A stretch of 64,000 bases of DNA from Astropecten irregularis (GCA_963971285.1 OZ020251.1:7812001-7876000); one strand, 5' to 3'; positions 50,420 to 63,470 are shown, numbered from the stretch's first letter. The notes: a model not told the origin generated them from the letters alone. A program made the numbers and translations.

Positions 50420-50546
50420 TGGAGAGTGACCCTGGGCCATTAAGGTTTATACACACACACATACTGGTTACAAACCTTTGCAAGTAGCAAGACGCTTATC
50501 CGCCTTCGTCAAAAATTATCCATTCATTTTTTTTTCTTTCGAAACC

Positions 50547-50891
50547 TTAAAGGTAATATCATACTTAGGAAGCATACTTAAACAGACATTTTCACAGATT
50601 TACCAGTAACTTACAAGGTATACGGATGGTGATGGTAAAAACATACCATTGAAATTGTTCTTCCTGAAATGCTGTATTTATCCAGACAAAAGTAAAACCA
50701 GTGTCCAAAATCCTTTTGATCTTTTGAAGATCAAAAATGAAAGAGAAAAGACTTGCAAAATACTGTGGCCGTTTTTCACTGTTTTGTCAAAAAGTGGGCA
50801 CCGTATGGAACTGATATTTTCGCAGATGACTGTTACTTTATCTTGAATCTGTATTTCTTTGACAAAAACCAATATATGATATTACCTTTAA
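50547..50891. repeat. MITE family A, copy 14
   Basis: Full copy with CTTAAAGGTAATATCATACTTAGG and CAATATATGATATTACCTTTAAG ends. Confidence 0.8.
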
Positions 50892-50967
50892 GAATGACTA
50901 TCGAGGTCCTGTTTTTTTTTTCAATTGCTTGGCATTAACGTATTCATTAATTTTATTTAATTTACTT

Positions 50968-51600
50968 TGTGTCATCCCCTCCTGATAGGCCTTGGTGTCC
51001 TTGGTGGCTCGTGGCATCAAATAAATTCGTTAATTGCTGTTCCCATTGTTAAGGATCGTACTGACGTCAAGCAGGGGGATTGTAATTCTAAGGTCTGCAC
51101 GTTTTATTGATTGGCCTTCCAGTAATGGCATCGTCTTTGAAACAGTCCATTGTCTTTGACATACTTAAGTCAACACGCCAATGGCTTCTCGTTTCGTACT
51201 TTGCCAGCACATAGATAAAATAGTCCAGTAATCAGTTAAGTGTTTTATTGTGCTACTTTCTAAGCATTGCATCAGCAGAATAGATAAAATTTACTTTTAT
51301 ATTTTCTGTGGTTTGTGTCACGTTTTATAATTGCTTTCTTTCATTAGCTGTAAGTGGCTACTTACTATTATTTGTTTCGTTTCAGTGCCGTCTCCTCATG
51401 ACATTGCATTTGTGCCCTTGATGACTCATGGCATGAAATTGATATATTAATTGCTGTTCCCATTGTTATGGTTCTTACCGACCTCAAGCGAGGAGCCATG
51501 AAGCTGGGTTGTGATTCTCAGGTCTGCACGATTTATTGATTGACCTTCTGCAAATGGAGTCGTCTTTCAATCAACCCGTTGTCTTTGTTATATATATGTA
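50968..51600 (+). repeat. Diverged direct duplication of about 210 bp
   Basis: 50968-51175 and 51386-51600 share, in order, TGGCATSAAATWRATWYRTTAATTGCTG, TTCCCATTGTTAWGG, GACSTCAAGC, TCTRAGGTCTGCACG and TTTATTGATTGRCCTTC. They are separated by about 210 bp of unrelated sequence. Confidence 0.65.
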
Positions 51601-52807
51601 CGCTATGGGCATTTAGTTTCGTATGGCAGATTCCCATATGTTTTGTTAGCGTCAGTATTGTATCAGCACACTGGGTAATATTCAGTCTGATTTCTTTACT
51701 TATTTTTACGCGTGTTTTAATTTAAATTATTCATTGGCAGTGATTTGATACACATTTGTCGTTTTCAAAGGAGTATATATCATAAAGAAAAATAACACCA
51801 GTGTTTCCTCGTATTTTGAAATGTTTTAAATGTCATGCAATTATTATTATAAATTACCATCGTTTATCGTGTCAAGTATAACATTCCTGACACCATATCA
51901 ACTCCTCAATTTGTTTTTGTCTGGAGTAAGGAGGGCCTGACGCGTTTCAATCCTTGCAGGATCTTTATCGAAGGCTTTTGAGCTGATGAGCAGTTGCATC
52001 AGTTTATTACTTGTATTGACCAACCGTATTTTGTTTAATTGTGGACAGAACAAAAATGTCTAATGAGCCGCACTGGAGTCCACTGTAGACATAAACAATT
52101 GAGTTTCACTTTCCTCTGTTTCACGAAAACTGTGCCAATTCCGAAAGTATTAGTCAACGCCGTGTAACCTTTGAGGAAGCTAGGCAACAATTAAGGATCT
52201 TAAAATTGTCCTCTTGCATCCTTGCAGTAATGTTATATTAATCGGACACAGAAAATGAAATGTAACAAGACAAACATGACAGACGCATCAAGTGTATTCT
52301 TTAAAAAAGACCTGAAAGTCATTGCTTGGAATCGACTCTATTTTTTAATTGTGATTTTAAATGTTTTACTGCTTTTAAAATTTGCATCAATCTATTCGGA
52401 ATAATGCTCAACGAGAAATTTAAGAGTGAGCGTTTCAATGCTAATTCTATTCTACAATCGTGCGTGAACATATCCAAAGGTAAATTGGTAACGATCGACC
52501 ATATACGTCATAAACTCATATAATGCTATTATTGAGCGTGGGCATTTATCAAGGGCCGTGGCTCTACATGTACTGTTCTGATTGGTCGGTGCTTACATGC
52601 GTGCGGCCCGATGCCACACTTCAGAACACGATTGCGTTTTGTAACCAGACGTAAGATGAAATTTGTTTCGAGTGATGTGCATGCGAGTCGCTGTTGAAAA
52701 AAAAAACTACAGTGGTCGGACTCTAGAGTTGAAAAGCAATTTTATGTTTAACTAGCCCGCTGCATTTACCGACCTTCGTAAAAGTTCGAAATAAATAATT
52801 TCTGAAC
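51601..52807. other. Intergenic DNA upstream of the PAN-discoidin gene
   Basis: Contains an inverted relative of the dispersed repeat seen near 19300 (GACGCGTTTCAATCCTTGCAGG, about 51940). Otherwise it is AT-rich without genes; it presumably includes the promoter of the next gene. Confidence 0.4.
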
Positions 52808-55800
52808 ATGGAAATTGTCAAGTCTGTCTTTGCCCTTTTGAAAATTATCACCTCTATTGCTGCTACTGAATTAGACATGCCATGTCAATTTGTGGCTAGA
52901 CAGCAGCAAATTCGACGGGGTTACACCCATCAATTTTACCGCGGCCCAAAACCAGATCATGTGTATCGTGGAACTGGAAGTGCCTATCACAATGTCACTA
53001 CCGGCTCCTATCTGACGTGTGCCGGGATGTGTCTGCAGGATGATGTCTGCGAATCGTTCAATTTCTGTCAAGATTCCCAGCGCTGTGAGCTCAACGCAGC
53101 GGTCTTCACCAACACGACTGACCTGATGTACTTCACCGGATGCCAGTACCTGGATGAGAAGTACCACGAGCACGAGGATGAAGGTAAGAATCTTTTCATC
53201 GCATGTACCCTCGGAAATGATTTCTGCAATAATGTTATTAGCGACACCATCGTACAAGGGGTTAAGAGCTAGGATAACACTTCAGTGCAAAGATTGAAAA
53301 ACAAATATTGGATAGCAAAACGCAACACTTCCAATGTATTGAGAAGAAACCCCGTTACAATGTTTAAGTCTGAGTAGCCAAAAAGCAGATTTTACATTTT
53401 TGTTGGATGATCTTTTCCTTTTTTCTACTTATTTGCTACCTCAAAAGCAGAATTTAGCAGGGTTAGATCAAAACCCAATTGTATAAGTATGATGTGAGAT
53501 AACAGTCCGTGACTCAAATATCCGAGCGACCACAAACTTTGTGATAATTTCAAGTACAATTGCAGAGAAAGGCAAAAAATAACGGAACTAATACTGACAG
53601 AATGTGAATAAGAAAACAAAAACACAAATAATGTGGCAGTACGAAGCTTTAATATGCACATTATTATTTGATTTATTTTTTTCAAAGTAATGCATATACG
53701 TTAACAATCATCTGTGAAATTTCCAGTCCCATGCCGTGCTCACTTTTTTTTTTTAACAGTGTAAAAGCCCATTCCATTTATTAAGTATTTTGACCGTTAT
53801 TTTTAATCTTTACAAGATCAGAATTGTTTTTGGTTATTGGGCTTACTCTTTTCTGGATAAATACAGCATTTCAGGCAGACAAATATTAACGGCGTATATC
53901 TACCACCATCATATTCACACTCTGTAAGTTATCTAGGTAAATATGTAAATATGTTTCTGCTGCGCTATCTTAACGAAGTATAATACTACCTTTAACTCGC
54001 ATACGTAGAATAATACCTATGACTTCATATATGACTTATAACTCATACGTGCGACTTATGTCTGGTGCGAGCTACTTATATCTTGAACGAAAACATATGA
54101 ATCGTATACGTACACAATATGTCGTACTAGATATGTTGTAATTGCGAGATGTGCCGTACCGGTACGTAAGATGTAATAATGTAACCCGTACGTACGAGCT
54201 ACTGTATATAAATTGATAACCAGTACGTACAAGAGAGTAATTTCTCATTATGTCCCTATTACATCTTCGTTAAAGGAAGCGTCCTGTGTCTCAATTGTAG
54301 ATTTTCTGGGTTAATACTGACCAATGAGCAGCCAGGTCACATCACACCAGATACCCTTTCTAAATAAAGCTTTGAGCTAGGAATAATGTTTAGACGTTTA
54401 TATAATACAGCGTGTCCCCCCAAAACACAGCACTTTGTGTCGGGAACGATTTTGTTAAAATTAAACTGTTTATCACTTCAAGATTCAATTATATGATACA
54501 GCCATGCCTTCACTATATCACCATGTACAATTTATGACATTTTGGGCTGAAATTGGCAAAAATATGACCAATTGAACAAGTACTCTTTAAAAACTAATTC
54601 ACAGTATTCCAGAATAAGTGGTCAATACACAAATGTGACATGATCAAGGGGAATGAGTCAAATGTCGACCCTAGTCAAATTTCAGTTTTATATACAGTGT
54701 TAAAGAGGGCAATTAGAGCTTTCATAAACTGAAAACCACATGTTGATATGACTTTTTGTTCCGAAGTTACGTAAAATTATGCAAATGACGACGAAAACTA
54801 CAATTCTGAGAAAAACGCCTTTAAAGTTTTGGTTTATTTTGGGGGAAAAACGCTTTTTAATGATTCCAAGATATGCAAGGCTTCAGAAAATCACATTTTT
54901 GAGCAACTTTTGATGCAGTTCTGTAAGATTAAGTTAACACATGTGATAAATAAGGATTTAAACAACCAAATTATTCAGTAATCCCAAAACTTGAAAAAAC
55001 CACCCCTCACACTAAAATAATCGGTATCTCCATTCGGGATTCCCCGACATGTGACTCATTCCCCTTGATCATGTCACAAATAATGTGTATTGAAAAAAAT
55101 ATGAAAATCTGGTTTTTAGGTTGGGTAATACGGGCGTTTCACAATTTAGAGCGCCACCAAGAGGGCAGCAGGGAAGGGCCGATTTACGCGGTGCATGACG
55201 TTCAATAGTCTTCGCCATTTAACCAACCGTATATCTTTCATCCATAGGTATTTCTCAATGTTTTCCAGTTTGGATGCGTGTGCTGTGCATCCGAAAGATT
55301 CGCAAACATAAACCATTGTGATAACACGTGAAATAAACGCACAAGACGACCCAAAAATTAGCAATAACGTTGAACGTATAGGGAAAAAAATCTCCGATGT
55401 CGACAATTTCCCATCATGCACCGCGTAAATCAGCCTCTCCCTGCTGCCCTCTTGGTGGCGCTCTAAATTGTGAAACGCCCGTATTCAGTCTTAGTTTTTC
55501 CCTCAACTTCAGTCAAATTTTGCTCAAAAAATAATGTTGATAATACATGGCTGTATCCTATATTTGAATCAATAGAAGTTGGATTTTAATATAATGTTTT
55601 TCGACACAAAGTGTTGCCTTTTAAGGGGCACGCTATATTGTGGCTCGTTTTCGTCATAAATATTTATATTTGTACCAACGACAAACTGCTTGAGATCTCT
55701 AGTGTCATTACTTAACATCGCATAAAAAAGATATTTATTTTTTACATAATTGTAAATTGGGTTGATTCACTGAAATCATTTAGATTGAAATCATTTCATT

Positions 55801-58800
55801 TTTTCAGTGACAACTGATGTAAATAACCTTTCTTTAAGAAATCGATTTGTTTTTTTATAATTAATTTTTTTGCAATTATTTTTCAATTCTATCATTTTTA
55901 TTTTATGGGCACTACAAAGTGTTTTAGAGGCACTTTAACAGAATGTTACACCCTATTCAAGTCTGATTTAACTACATGTTATTCTTTTCATTCCTTTCTA
56001 TTGGCTGAATTTATAAACTCTCTTTAAGAAGAATTATGATAATATAAAGTATGCAGGGGTGGTATTTCCACTATGTTTATAATGTGTTGATGGTCATCTT
56101 TAATTGGACACCACTGTTGCACCTTCTCATTGTGCGCTTTTATTCAATGTACAAGTCCCATCAACTCATCGTTTGCAATTTCCTCTCCATCCAGCTGCAG
56201 TTTTAACCGAATTCAAAATTCAAAAAAAGTACCAAATAGGTGTTTGGTTTTATTCCACACATTATGCTTATAATAAGTTACGCAACAACATTTTTTTTTT
56301 TTTTTTTTTTTTTTGGGGGGGGGGCATTATTACTAGGTCATTATCATATAGAATTTTTTTTTTTTTAAATTGTTGCAATATATTTCCTCCCCTGTAACAA
56401 CAGAGGCACTGGCAGTATGTTTGAGTCCGGAGCCTCTTGGCCTTGAAGATGGCACCATTCCCGATGATCACATCACTGCGTCCAGTGAATGGAGCAGCAG
56501 TTTTTCTGCTTCTAATGCCCGCCTGAACAACCCGCGAAATGGCTGGGTAGCAAGGTGAGTATCTAACCGACGAATGTTAATGTGCATAGGAGACTCAACG
56601 GGTGCAACAACTTTCATCTTTGTAATTACATCATCTGTCGACTAATTTAGCGGTTAAGGTCGACATTCCTTTAATAAAATAGCTGATGCTGACAATGGTC
56701 AGTGAAAATAAAACTGACAAATGGTGAAATCCGAACAATTATTGCGTCAAAAGGAATTTAAGGACTTATAAGTCTCCTGATATCCTGATAATTCATGAAG
56801 CCAAGTAAGTCGCCAAGGGAAGTAAATTCCACATCTTAGTTTCAGTAGGTCGACTTTGCTTAATGAATTCGCAGTATCAGTCGACTTCATACATATTTGG
56901 GTTTGTCCGCTATGTTTTTGCAAGATAAACTATTGATTAATCGACCTTTCAAATAAAACATCTTCGCAATGTCATATTCGACACAAGATGATATCTTATT
57001 TCAAAGATATTACGGGAGTGATATTATCCGAACGCGAAGTCTTTCAGAATCTTATGTCTTCTTAACAAGGAAAAACGCTATGACTGTCCCCATTTCGTCT
57101 TAAGTGAAACCCAATCGTCTTTTATATTTTTTTTTCAATCGGCCTGTTTTCATAATCATGTTACCAAAATCTGTTTTTTTTTTCCATTCAATATTCAGGG
57201 GCGGTTCCAGGAGCGTGGGGGCGCAAGGCCCTTTTCTCCCCCCCCCCCCCGGCGCATTTCATGTCCTCGCCCCTTTTTAAAATCCTTGATCCGCTCCTGA
57301 TATTTACGCATCCAAACAAATATTTTGTAGACATATTTGAGGCTTTGCATGGTGACAATTGGTATTTGTATTGGTTTGCGGAAACACCATGTTATAATCG
57401 TTCGTACTTTCGCACTTCTATATCGTTCGCACTTCTTGCAATTAGGTCTCAACGTTTCGACTAGACTGCTCTAGTACTCATCAGGAGAGGATTGAAATAA
57501 GGGATTTGAGGTCCTTATATGTGATTCATTGGGAACCTGTTCCGTGGGGAGCTTTGTGATTGATCCCCACTGGGGTGTGAGAGGATCCGAAATATTTTGT
57601 AGTGAAGGTTTTGACCTGAAACATCAAAGAGTGTCGCTGAGATTGCCCCTTCGGCCCGTGAATGAATAAACAACAATTGAACGAAATCGATATGTATCCC
57701 TACCCTACCTAAATGTACCAGGATAAGTACACAATCAGCGTGAAATCAACCTTTGGACTATTGGCGTTTTTACAAAATCTGCATTGGACTTGACTTCAAA
57801 TACGGATTGTCAACATTAAATATTAGGACACAACAGGACACATCAGGGAGAATTAATCTTCAAGTTCCGCTTTGAATCGTACCATACTAGATCCGATGAT
57901 GTGAATTCCTGGATCGAGGTGGACCTTGATGGCAGTAAGATAGTGTCTGGTATCATCACACAAGGTAATGGTGGCTGGTATTGGGTGACGCAGTACAAGA
58001 TACTCTACGCACGACCCTCCTCTTCGTCTGCCTCCGAATACATGACAGAAGACAATGGAGACGTGAAGGTATTCTTACATTATATTATTGCTTGCTTTAC
58101 AGTGGAAATGTGTACTAAATAATTATTTCCTCTAGGGCCTATATTCCTCGTTCTTTGATCTATTTTGGTATTTTTTCTCCTACCATCTTCTTGTGCCAAA
58201 CACGCGTAAATCCCGTACACGGTTATTACTTGGTTCAAGCCCGAATCTAAATAATATTTGTTTATTATATTACTAGGTTCAGGTTCAGGTTCAGGTTCAG
58301 GTTCAGGTTCAGGTTTATTTCATACTTTTATGATATTATTACATTGAGTACATTTTACAAGGTAAGCTAATAGTATGATGAGGTCAGACAAGAAGCCGGA
58401 GCTTGTACAAAGGTCTGCCCCCTTTCCATTGAATAATAATAGTTAAAATAATTAAAATTAATTAAGGGAATTGTAAGATATAACCATACCTAAAGCTAGA
58501 GTTTTGAATCATTCATATCATTCTTGTTACAACTGCAAAACAAAACAGCTTGGCGGTATGTTCGTTTGTTCGAAATACATGTACTCTGTTCCTCGTGTGT
58601 TTGCAGTTATCATGAAAACTATGATGAATTATATTAGTAGTTGCTCTAATGTTAAATTGTGATCATCACAAAATGCGATTTTCGAAACACGCACATGGCT
58701 TTGACCGATCATGATAGATTTAATAAGCACATTGTGTTTGCTTTAGGAAACTTTGAATAAGGTTTGGTCAACACAGTTGCACTTATTGGTGATCTTAACT

Positions 58801-59499
58801 TATTGTATACCGTCCAAGTAAATAGGCTTCATTTACGAACACTTGGACTTTGCCAGATAGATTAGTTGGGAACTCACAGTTTAAACCCATTTTCGAATTT
58901 GTTGACGTCACACATGATACATTTATCCATATGAATGTAAGCATAAAAAGCATATTTTGTTGCCTTTTATAATTACTGTATTCACGGCGTCTACATTAAT
59001 CGCTCCTGCATCCATCCGTCCTCAAAGGTTTTTTTTTTCAGTTTTCTTTTCTTTTTTTTTCCCTTCTTCCTCTTCTTCTTCTTTTTCTTCTTTCCATTTT
59101 AACAATCCATTGAAACAAATAGTTTGGAAGCTGATAAGTGATGATATTGTTTGCATGATCACTTGATCAAGAAGGCACATTGAAATTGACATTTAATTTT
59201 GTTTATTTTTAGATTTCTGAGCGGTTTTTACAAATTGTTTTATCAATAAAAAAAAATCACCCAACTTGAAACAATGAATATCTTGTCAGGATATTCTATC
59301 AATGCTTTGTCATCAGTGATGTTTTGTTGTCCTATTGTGTACATTTTTTTTGCAGATCTTCGTCGGTAATGTGGACACAAACATGGCTGTGACTAATATG
59401 TTTGTTCAGAGCATCGTAGCCACTGCGGTCCGTATTGAGCCTGTTACCTGGAATACTGGAGTTGGTATGCGCTTGGAGCTGCTGGGGTGTCGCATTTAA
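52808..59499 (+). CDS. Secreted PAN/apple-like plus discoidin (F5/8 type C) domain protein, four exons
   Basis: Exons 52808-53183, 56404-56554, 57837-58068 and 59356-59499 join in phases 1, 2 and 0 with GT-AG borders, giving 903 nt (300 aa plus TAA). The N-terminus is signal-peptide-like (MEIVKSVFALLKIITSIAA). Exon 1 then encodes a cysteine-rich module with CAGMCLQDDVCESFNFC, the spacing of PAN/apple domains. Exons 2-4 encode one discoidin domain, starting near the Cys of AVCLSPEPLG and ending LELLGC, with DDHITASSEW, NSWIEVDLDGSKIVSGI and AVRIEPVTWNTGVGMRL. The domain is complete with its terminal Cys pair. Such proteins bind glycans or membranes outside the cell, in adhesion, immunity or matrix; the ligand is not predictable. 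The ATG choice is supported by the signal sequence. Confidence 0.82.
53683..53994. repeat. MITE family A, copy 15 (5' truncated)
   Basis: Recognisable from AACAATCATCTGTGAAATTTCCAGTCCCAT to AAGTATAATACTACCTTTAA in intron 1 of the PAN-discoidin gene. Confidence 0.7.
53995..54260. repeat. TACG/CGTA-rich degenerate repeat tract
   Basis: Repeated ATACGT, TACGTA and ACTTAT words with many short palindromes. There is no clear unit length; it may be a decayed satellite or hairpin element. Confidence 0.4.
54261..55126. other. Intron 1 of the PAN-discoidin gene, middle part
   Basis: AT-rich non-coding DNA. Near 54640-54680 and 55040-55080 the words TGACATGATCAAGGGGAATGAGTC and GACTCATTCCCCTTGATCATGTCACA are inverted copies about 400 bp apart, probably the ends of a further MITE. 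CAAAACACAGCACTTTGTGTCG near 54420 and ACACAAAGTGTTG near 55600 are another inverted pair. Confidence 0.5.
55127..55485. repeat. MITE family D, full copy (AATACGGGCGTTTCACAATTTAGAG ends)
   Basis: The left arm from AATACGGGCGTTTCACAATT is inverted ending at 55485. Pairing extends about 75 bp and includes CACCAAGAGGGCAGCAGGGA/TCCCTGCTGCCCTCTTGGTG. About 359 bp. It lies inside the larger inverted pair described in the preceding region. Confidence 0.82.
55486..56403. other. PAN-discoidin intron 1, 3' part
   Basis: AT-rich, with a 24-base T run plus G run near 56292-56322 and another T run near 56355. The splice acceptor of exon 2 follows. No gene is seen. Confidence 0.45.
57330..57490. repeat. 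Hairpin repeat family E, copy 3 (half copy)
   Basis: GAGGCTTTGCATGGTGACAATTGG, GGTTTGCGGAAACACCATG and CAACGTTTCGACTAGACTGC match the other two family E copies in opposite orientation to 41931. C-run-rich DNA lies just upstream (57237-57250). Confidence 0.65.
58275..58440 (-). repeat. LINE 3'-end-like sequence with (GGTTCA)n tail
   Basis: Six tandem AGGTTC units adjoin TTTATTTCATACTTTTATG. Read on the minus strand this is an AATAAA-like end followed by (TGAACC)n, as in the microsatellite tails of some non-LTR retrotransposons. A relative with (GTTCA)n lies at 61198. Confidence 0.5.
58441..59355. other. PAN-discoidin intron 3, right part
   Basis: Non-coding; a TTCTTCC/T-rich tract lies near 59030-59095. 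Nothing else is recognised. Confidence 0.45.
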
Positions 59500-60127
59500 A
59501 GAAAGCCTACATACTCTTGAAGTATTATTATCACAACATGAGCAAAATCAAACTCCACTCAAAGTGTCACAATTTTCCTGCACCTTTTGTTTCAAGTTGA
59601 TTAAATGCTTTCAAGTGATTAACCGCATAAAATCAGCGTAAGATGCTTACAGAGCAAATACCAGACCCTCATTCTCAGCTGTTTATTATTCAGAAGATAT
59701 TCATGAATTATTCATTTTTAATCACTGACTGATACCTTTTGTTATCATTGGAGCTGGTCATTCGGTGACTCCCATCACGTGGCCATGTATAAGAGATATT
59801 TTTCCCAACCCAACCCCTAAAAAACTCCCTTTAAAAAGCCATCACCAATCTGTGATCATTTTATTAGTAAGCACACTCGGACCTATAGCTATTTGGTTTC
59901 ATAATGTCATACAAAATGTAAGAGCTTCATACGTAGCCTGACAACCATTTGTTTTTAAACCACGATTTGCCACATACTGCTACTAGCTGTAACTGACATT
60001 TGGTGTCCTTTTGTGCACAATAACAAGCAATGCTTGTCGCCTTTTAACCTGTTATAACTTTGTGGCCAATTTATAATAATTGGCCAAACACAGTCCATCT
60101 ATTTGACGGTATTAAAAATAATTCAGT

Positions 60128-60255
60128 TCGATAGTGCGCCACTATGAGTTTGACACGCGTTGGCCAATCACAATGTGAGGAAATACTTTCGACAAATACG
60201 AAATTGGCCACCGCGTTGCAAACTCATGGTGGCGCACTATTGTGAAAAGCCCGAA
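60128..60255. repeat. Hairpin MITE family D-like, short copy
   Basis: ATAGTGCGCCACTATGAGTTTG and its inverse CAAACTCATGGTGGCGCACTAT bound about 110 bp, followed by TGTGAAAAGCCCGAATT like the family D end. Confidence 0.7.
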
Positions 60256-61197
60256 TTGATATAACGTTTAGAAATTCAACATTAATGGACTGTATCGTGA
60301 CAAAACGAGCAAAACAAGCTCAAAAGTGGTTTAGTAGTATTTTGAGCAACATCTGATTTTTTTTCAAGATGATTATTTGTTCTTTGATTGTTATGTTATT
60401 GTAAACGTTAACTTTGAAAGGAATGTAATACCGAAAGCAATTCTAGGAAAGTGATCAAGCAAAAACCCATGCTGGGTTTGGAGACTTGTAACAGTAGTAA
60501 TTCGTTAAGACGTAATAACTGCTTTGTAGATATCAAGGGATGGAGTCTACCCTGATGCAGCGCACATTTGAGAATCATCTTACTCATTTATTTATTTATT
60601 CATTTATTTATTTCAGTTTATTTTGCACATAATAACATAAAAATACCAAAATATAAGAGGCAAGATTAATGTTTATATTCATCTGGCGTCACAATCCTTA
60701 TTCTTTCAGCGGTCATGTAATCTTGTTTTAGATCTCGGTGAAGTTTGTCATCTTTACTTTCCTTCTTTGGTTTTTGTATAATTTCTATCATCTCTATAAT
60801 TCGTGTTCCTGCATTTTACATCTGCTCTGTTTTAAGAGCGTACGAAGTAACATCATCCTGCAGTACTATGTGACTGTATCTTGCAGGGAGATTTATTTCT
60901 TCGTTTACTTTTCTTCTTCTTGCGTATTTCCTCTTCTGTTGTGGTTTTTGACTATGGGCCTAAGAGACATGTAATGGGTATGACGCAATGAATCAATCAA
61001 ACAAACAAACAAACAAACCACATTTAAATGTCGTGTATTAGGGTTAGGGTTATATATAAGTAGTGTGCGGTGAAACCACATGGGAAATGCACTGCGGTGC
61101 CAATTTTTGAAGACTATACACATTGTCCCACGTGTTACGAGCGTAGTGACGTGAACATCTACATTATGGCTATGTGTGTCCTTTACCAACCCAGTTT

Positions 61198-61420
61198 TCA
61201 GTTCAGTTCAGTTCAGTTCAGATAAACATTTATTTCATACTTCTCAATGGAATAAAAATAGTACAGCAGATCACATAATTATTGGAAAATAAATATTGGA
61301 AATACAGTTTGTATAGCAAAGAAAGCAGAAACAAAAAGACAAGGTATAAATACAATGACCTATGTGAACATTGAGAAAGTGGAAGTATGAGGCCGTCGTA
61401 ATAAGCAGAGCTTGTAGGAG
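61198..61420 (-). repeat. LINE 3'-end-like sequence with (GTTCA)n tail
   Basis: Four or five GTTCA units, then ATAAACATTTATTTCATACTT and an internal AGCAGAGCTTGTAGGAGACAG that matches GAAGCCGGAGCTTGTACAAAGG near 58400. Same family as 58275, same orientation. Confidence 0.5.
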
Positions 61421-63294
61421 ACAGCCTAAAACAATAAATAAGAACAATGGACAGAGACAAGAACACAGATGAGGACAGACAGGAAGACAAGACAAACAGA
61501 GGGGATTTGCAGTTGAGTCGTCAAATACAAACTTCATTTTGCATCGTCCACAAAGGATGCAATACGTATACAAAACTGGTTAAAATTAAAGAAGAGCAAA
61601 CCAAAACAGAAGCAAATGTTGAACTCTTTAGATTAAAACGATAGCGATTTTCTGGACAATGTAAATCCCTCTCTCTTCAAGTGCCTTGTTCTTGTAAAAC
61701 GTTGGCGGTAATGGATCTCCATAATCTACTATCCTTTTTATTATTTCAATTTCAATGATATTCATCCTGTCAAATTTCTGCGATTTTCGTCTGTTTCTTA
61801 TTAAACTTCTTTTAGTACTGTAATTTGGTGTTAGCTTTGTAACATATTAATTTTGTGTGACATAGTTTATTAACATTAACATCTAAGTCTAAACTGCATA
61901 TCGCTTTGTAGATTCAGTATCTATCAACATTTGAAAGCATAAACATTCAATTGGTCTCAATGTTAATTATTATACAGATAGCTGTGTTGGTGTAACAGGT
62001 GAAATGTAACAACTATGTAACAGTGATTTTTTTAGTGGATGCAGTAAAGGGATCAAGCTTAGGTCGTGGTATGATACAGTTCACTTTGCCCAATGCTGAC
62101 TACATTTCCAAACCCTGCCTGATCTGATTCCCAATCCTGATTCCCATTTTGCCATACTGTAACCCCTGATCGCGCACACTCTACATCGCACATTGTTTTT
62201 AATCGTGGTTTACCCTGAAACTAGTCCCGAAATGCTGCAAATGTGTTGCTGCTGTTTTCTTGATGATAATGAGCACAGCATACTAAGCTGCAGTTCCTTA
62301 CCTTATACAGCAACGACCCACCAACCCTGATTCCCACCTCGTTTCTGTCAATCAGACTTACCCCATGAACTTTTGGAACTTGATAAATAAAGCACTTTGC
62401 TTGGTCAAATTATTGCATCTGATGAAGTATGTAAGTAGTTGCTACAATAAAGCTCAGTCATTTGTTTTCGTAACATTTGTTAAGTATAAGTATTAACTTG
62501 GGTCGTAGCGTAGTGCTTCGTGGCTTGCATGGTGAAAAGGCAACTGGGCCTCGATTTTGCCGTCATAAAATTCGCAACGAGCAATTTGTTCAAAATGAAA
62601 TACGCTTAACTTCTTGCAAGCTTTTGTTGTTAATATCCAGTTGTGACGTCAATTTCGCTTCAGACAAAACTTTCGCATGGCGTTTGAGGCAGGTTTGAGT
62701 TAGAAGGTTCGCGAAGACACCATTTATATATATATATCTATGTATACATTATGTGGTTCTGGATAGATCTGGTTACTCTAATCAAATGTACACAGAAAAG
62801 TTATACGTGGTGTCTACGCGAACGGCCTAAATTATTGTTGAAGTGTAATAATTATTTTAACGCTGGGGTATATTTATGTATTCTCCTTTTAAATTATAGT
62901 GATCCACGAGAAAAACTTTGTAAGCTTACTTATTAAGTCATTTTAATTAATGGATACTAATTTAACTCGTGAAAATTGCTTCAAAGATCAAACATTCGCA
63001 ATTAATTGAATATCACCCATTGGCCATCTATTCCCGGATACTGTAAAAGCTCAAAATGTGCAAGCAATTTTGAAAATGTTTGTGGAAAACTTTCAAAGTA
63101 TTCCGAGCATCGCGGACGGACAACACAGCCCAAGATCTATCAACATTTATTTGGTACCCATTGGCGAGTGTGAGGAGATAACCCTGGGGAAAAATCCTGC
63201 GATGGTTATCAAGTAATTGTGGGTCGTATAGTTGGTCAGACTATTTCAATAGAAAGTTGCAGTGACAATGTTCCAGCCAAGTCATTTTGTGGTG

Positions 63295-63470
63295 ATGACT
63301 AGGGTTGAACCAAGTCGATCTGAAGGAATGAAACCCTGAAACCCTGATGTGTTTACATCAGTCAAGTCGTTCTGATGTAGTGACAAGCGTTGAGTCAAGT
63401 CATACTGAAACATTGACTTTAGGGTCGAGCCAAGTCATGACTTGACTCGACCCTAGTCATTACATAGGAA
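63295..63470. repeat. Hairpin MITE with ATGACTAGGGT ends
   Basis: ATGACTAGGGTTGAACCAAGTC at the left and GACTTGACTCGACCCTAGTCAT at the right are imperfect inverses, with inner CAAGTCRT/ATGACTTG repeats. About 176 bp. Confidence 0.65.

Noticed and set aside
55146-55421. 91-residue minus-strand frame
   Set aside because: It lies entirely inside the palindromic MITE at 55127-55485.
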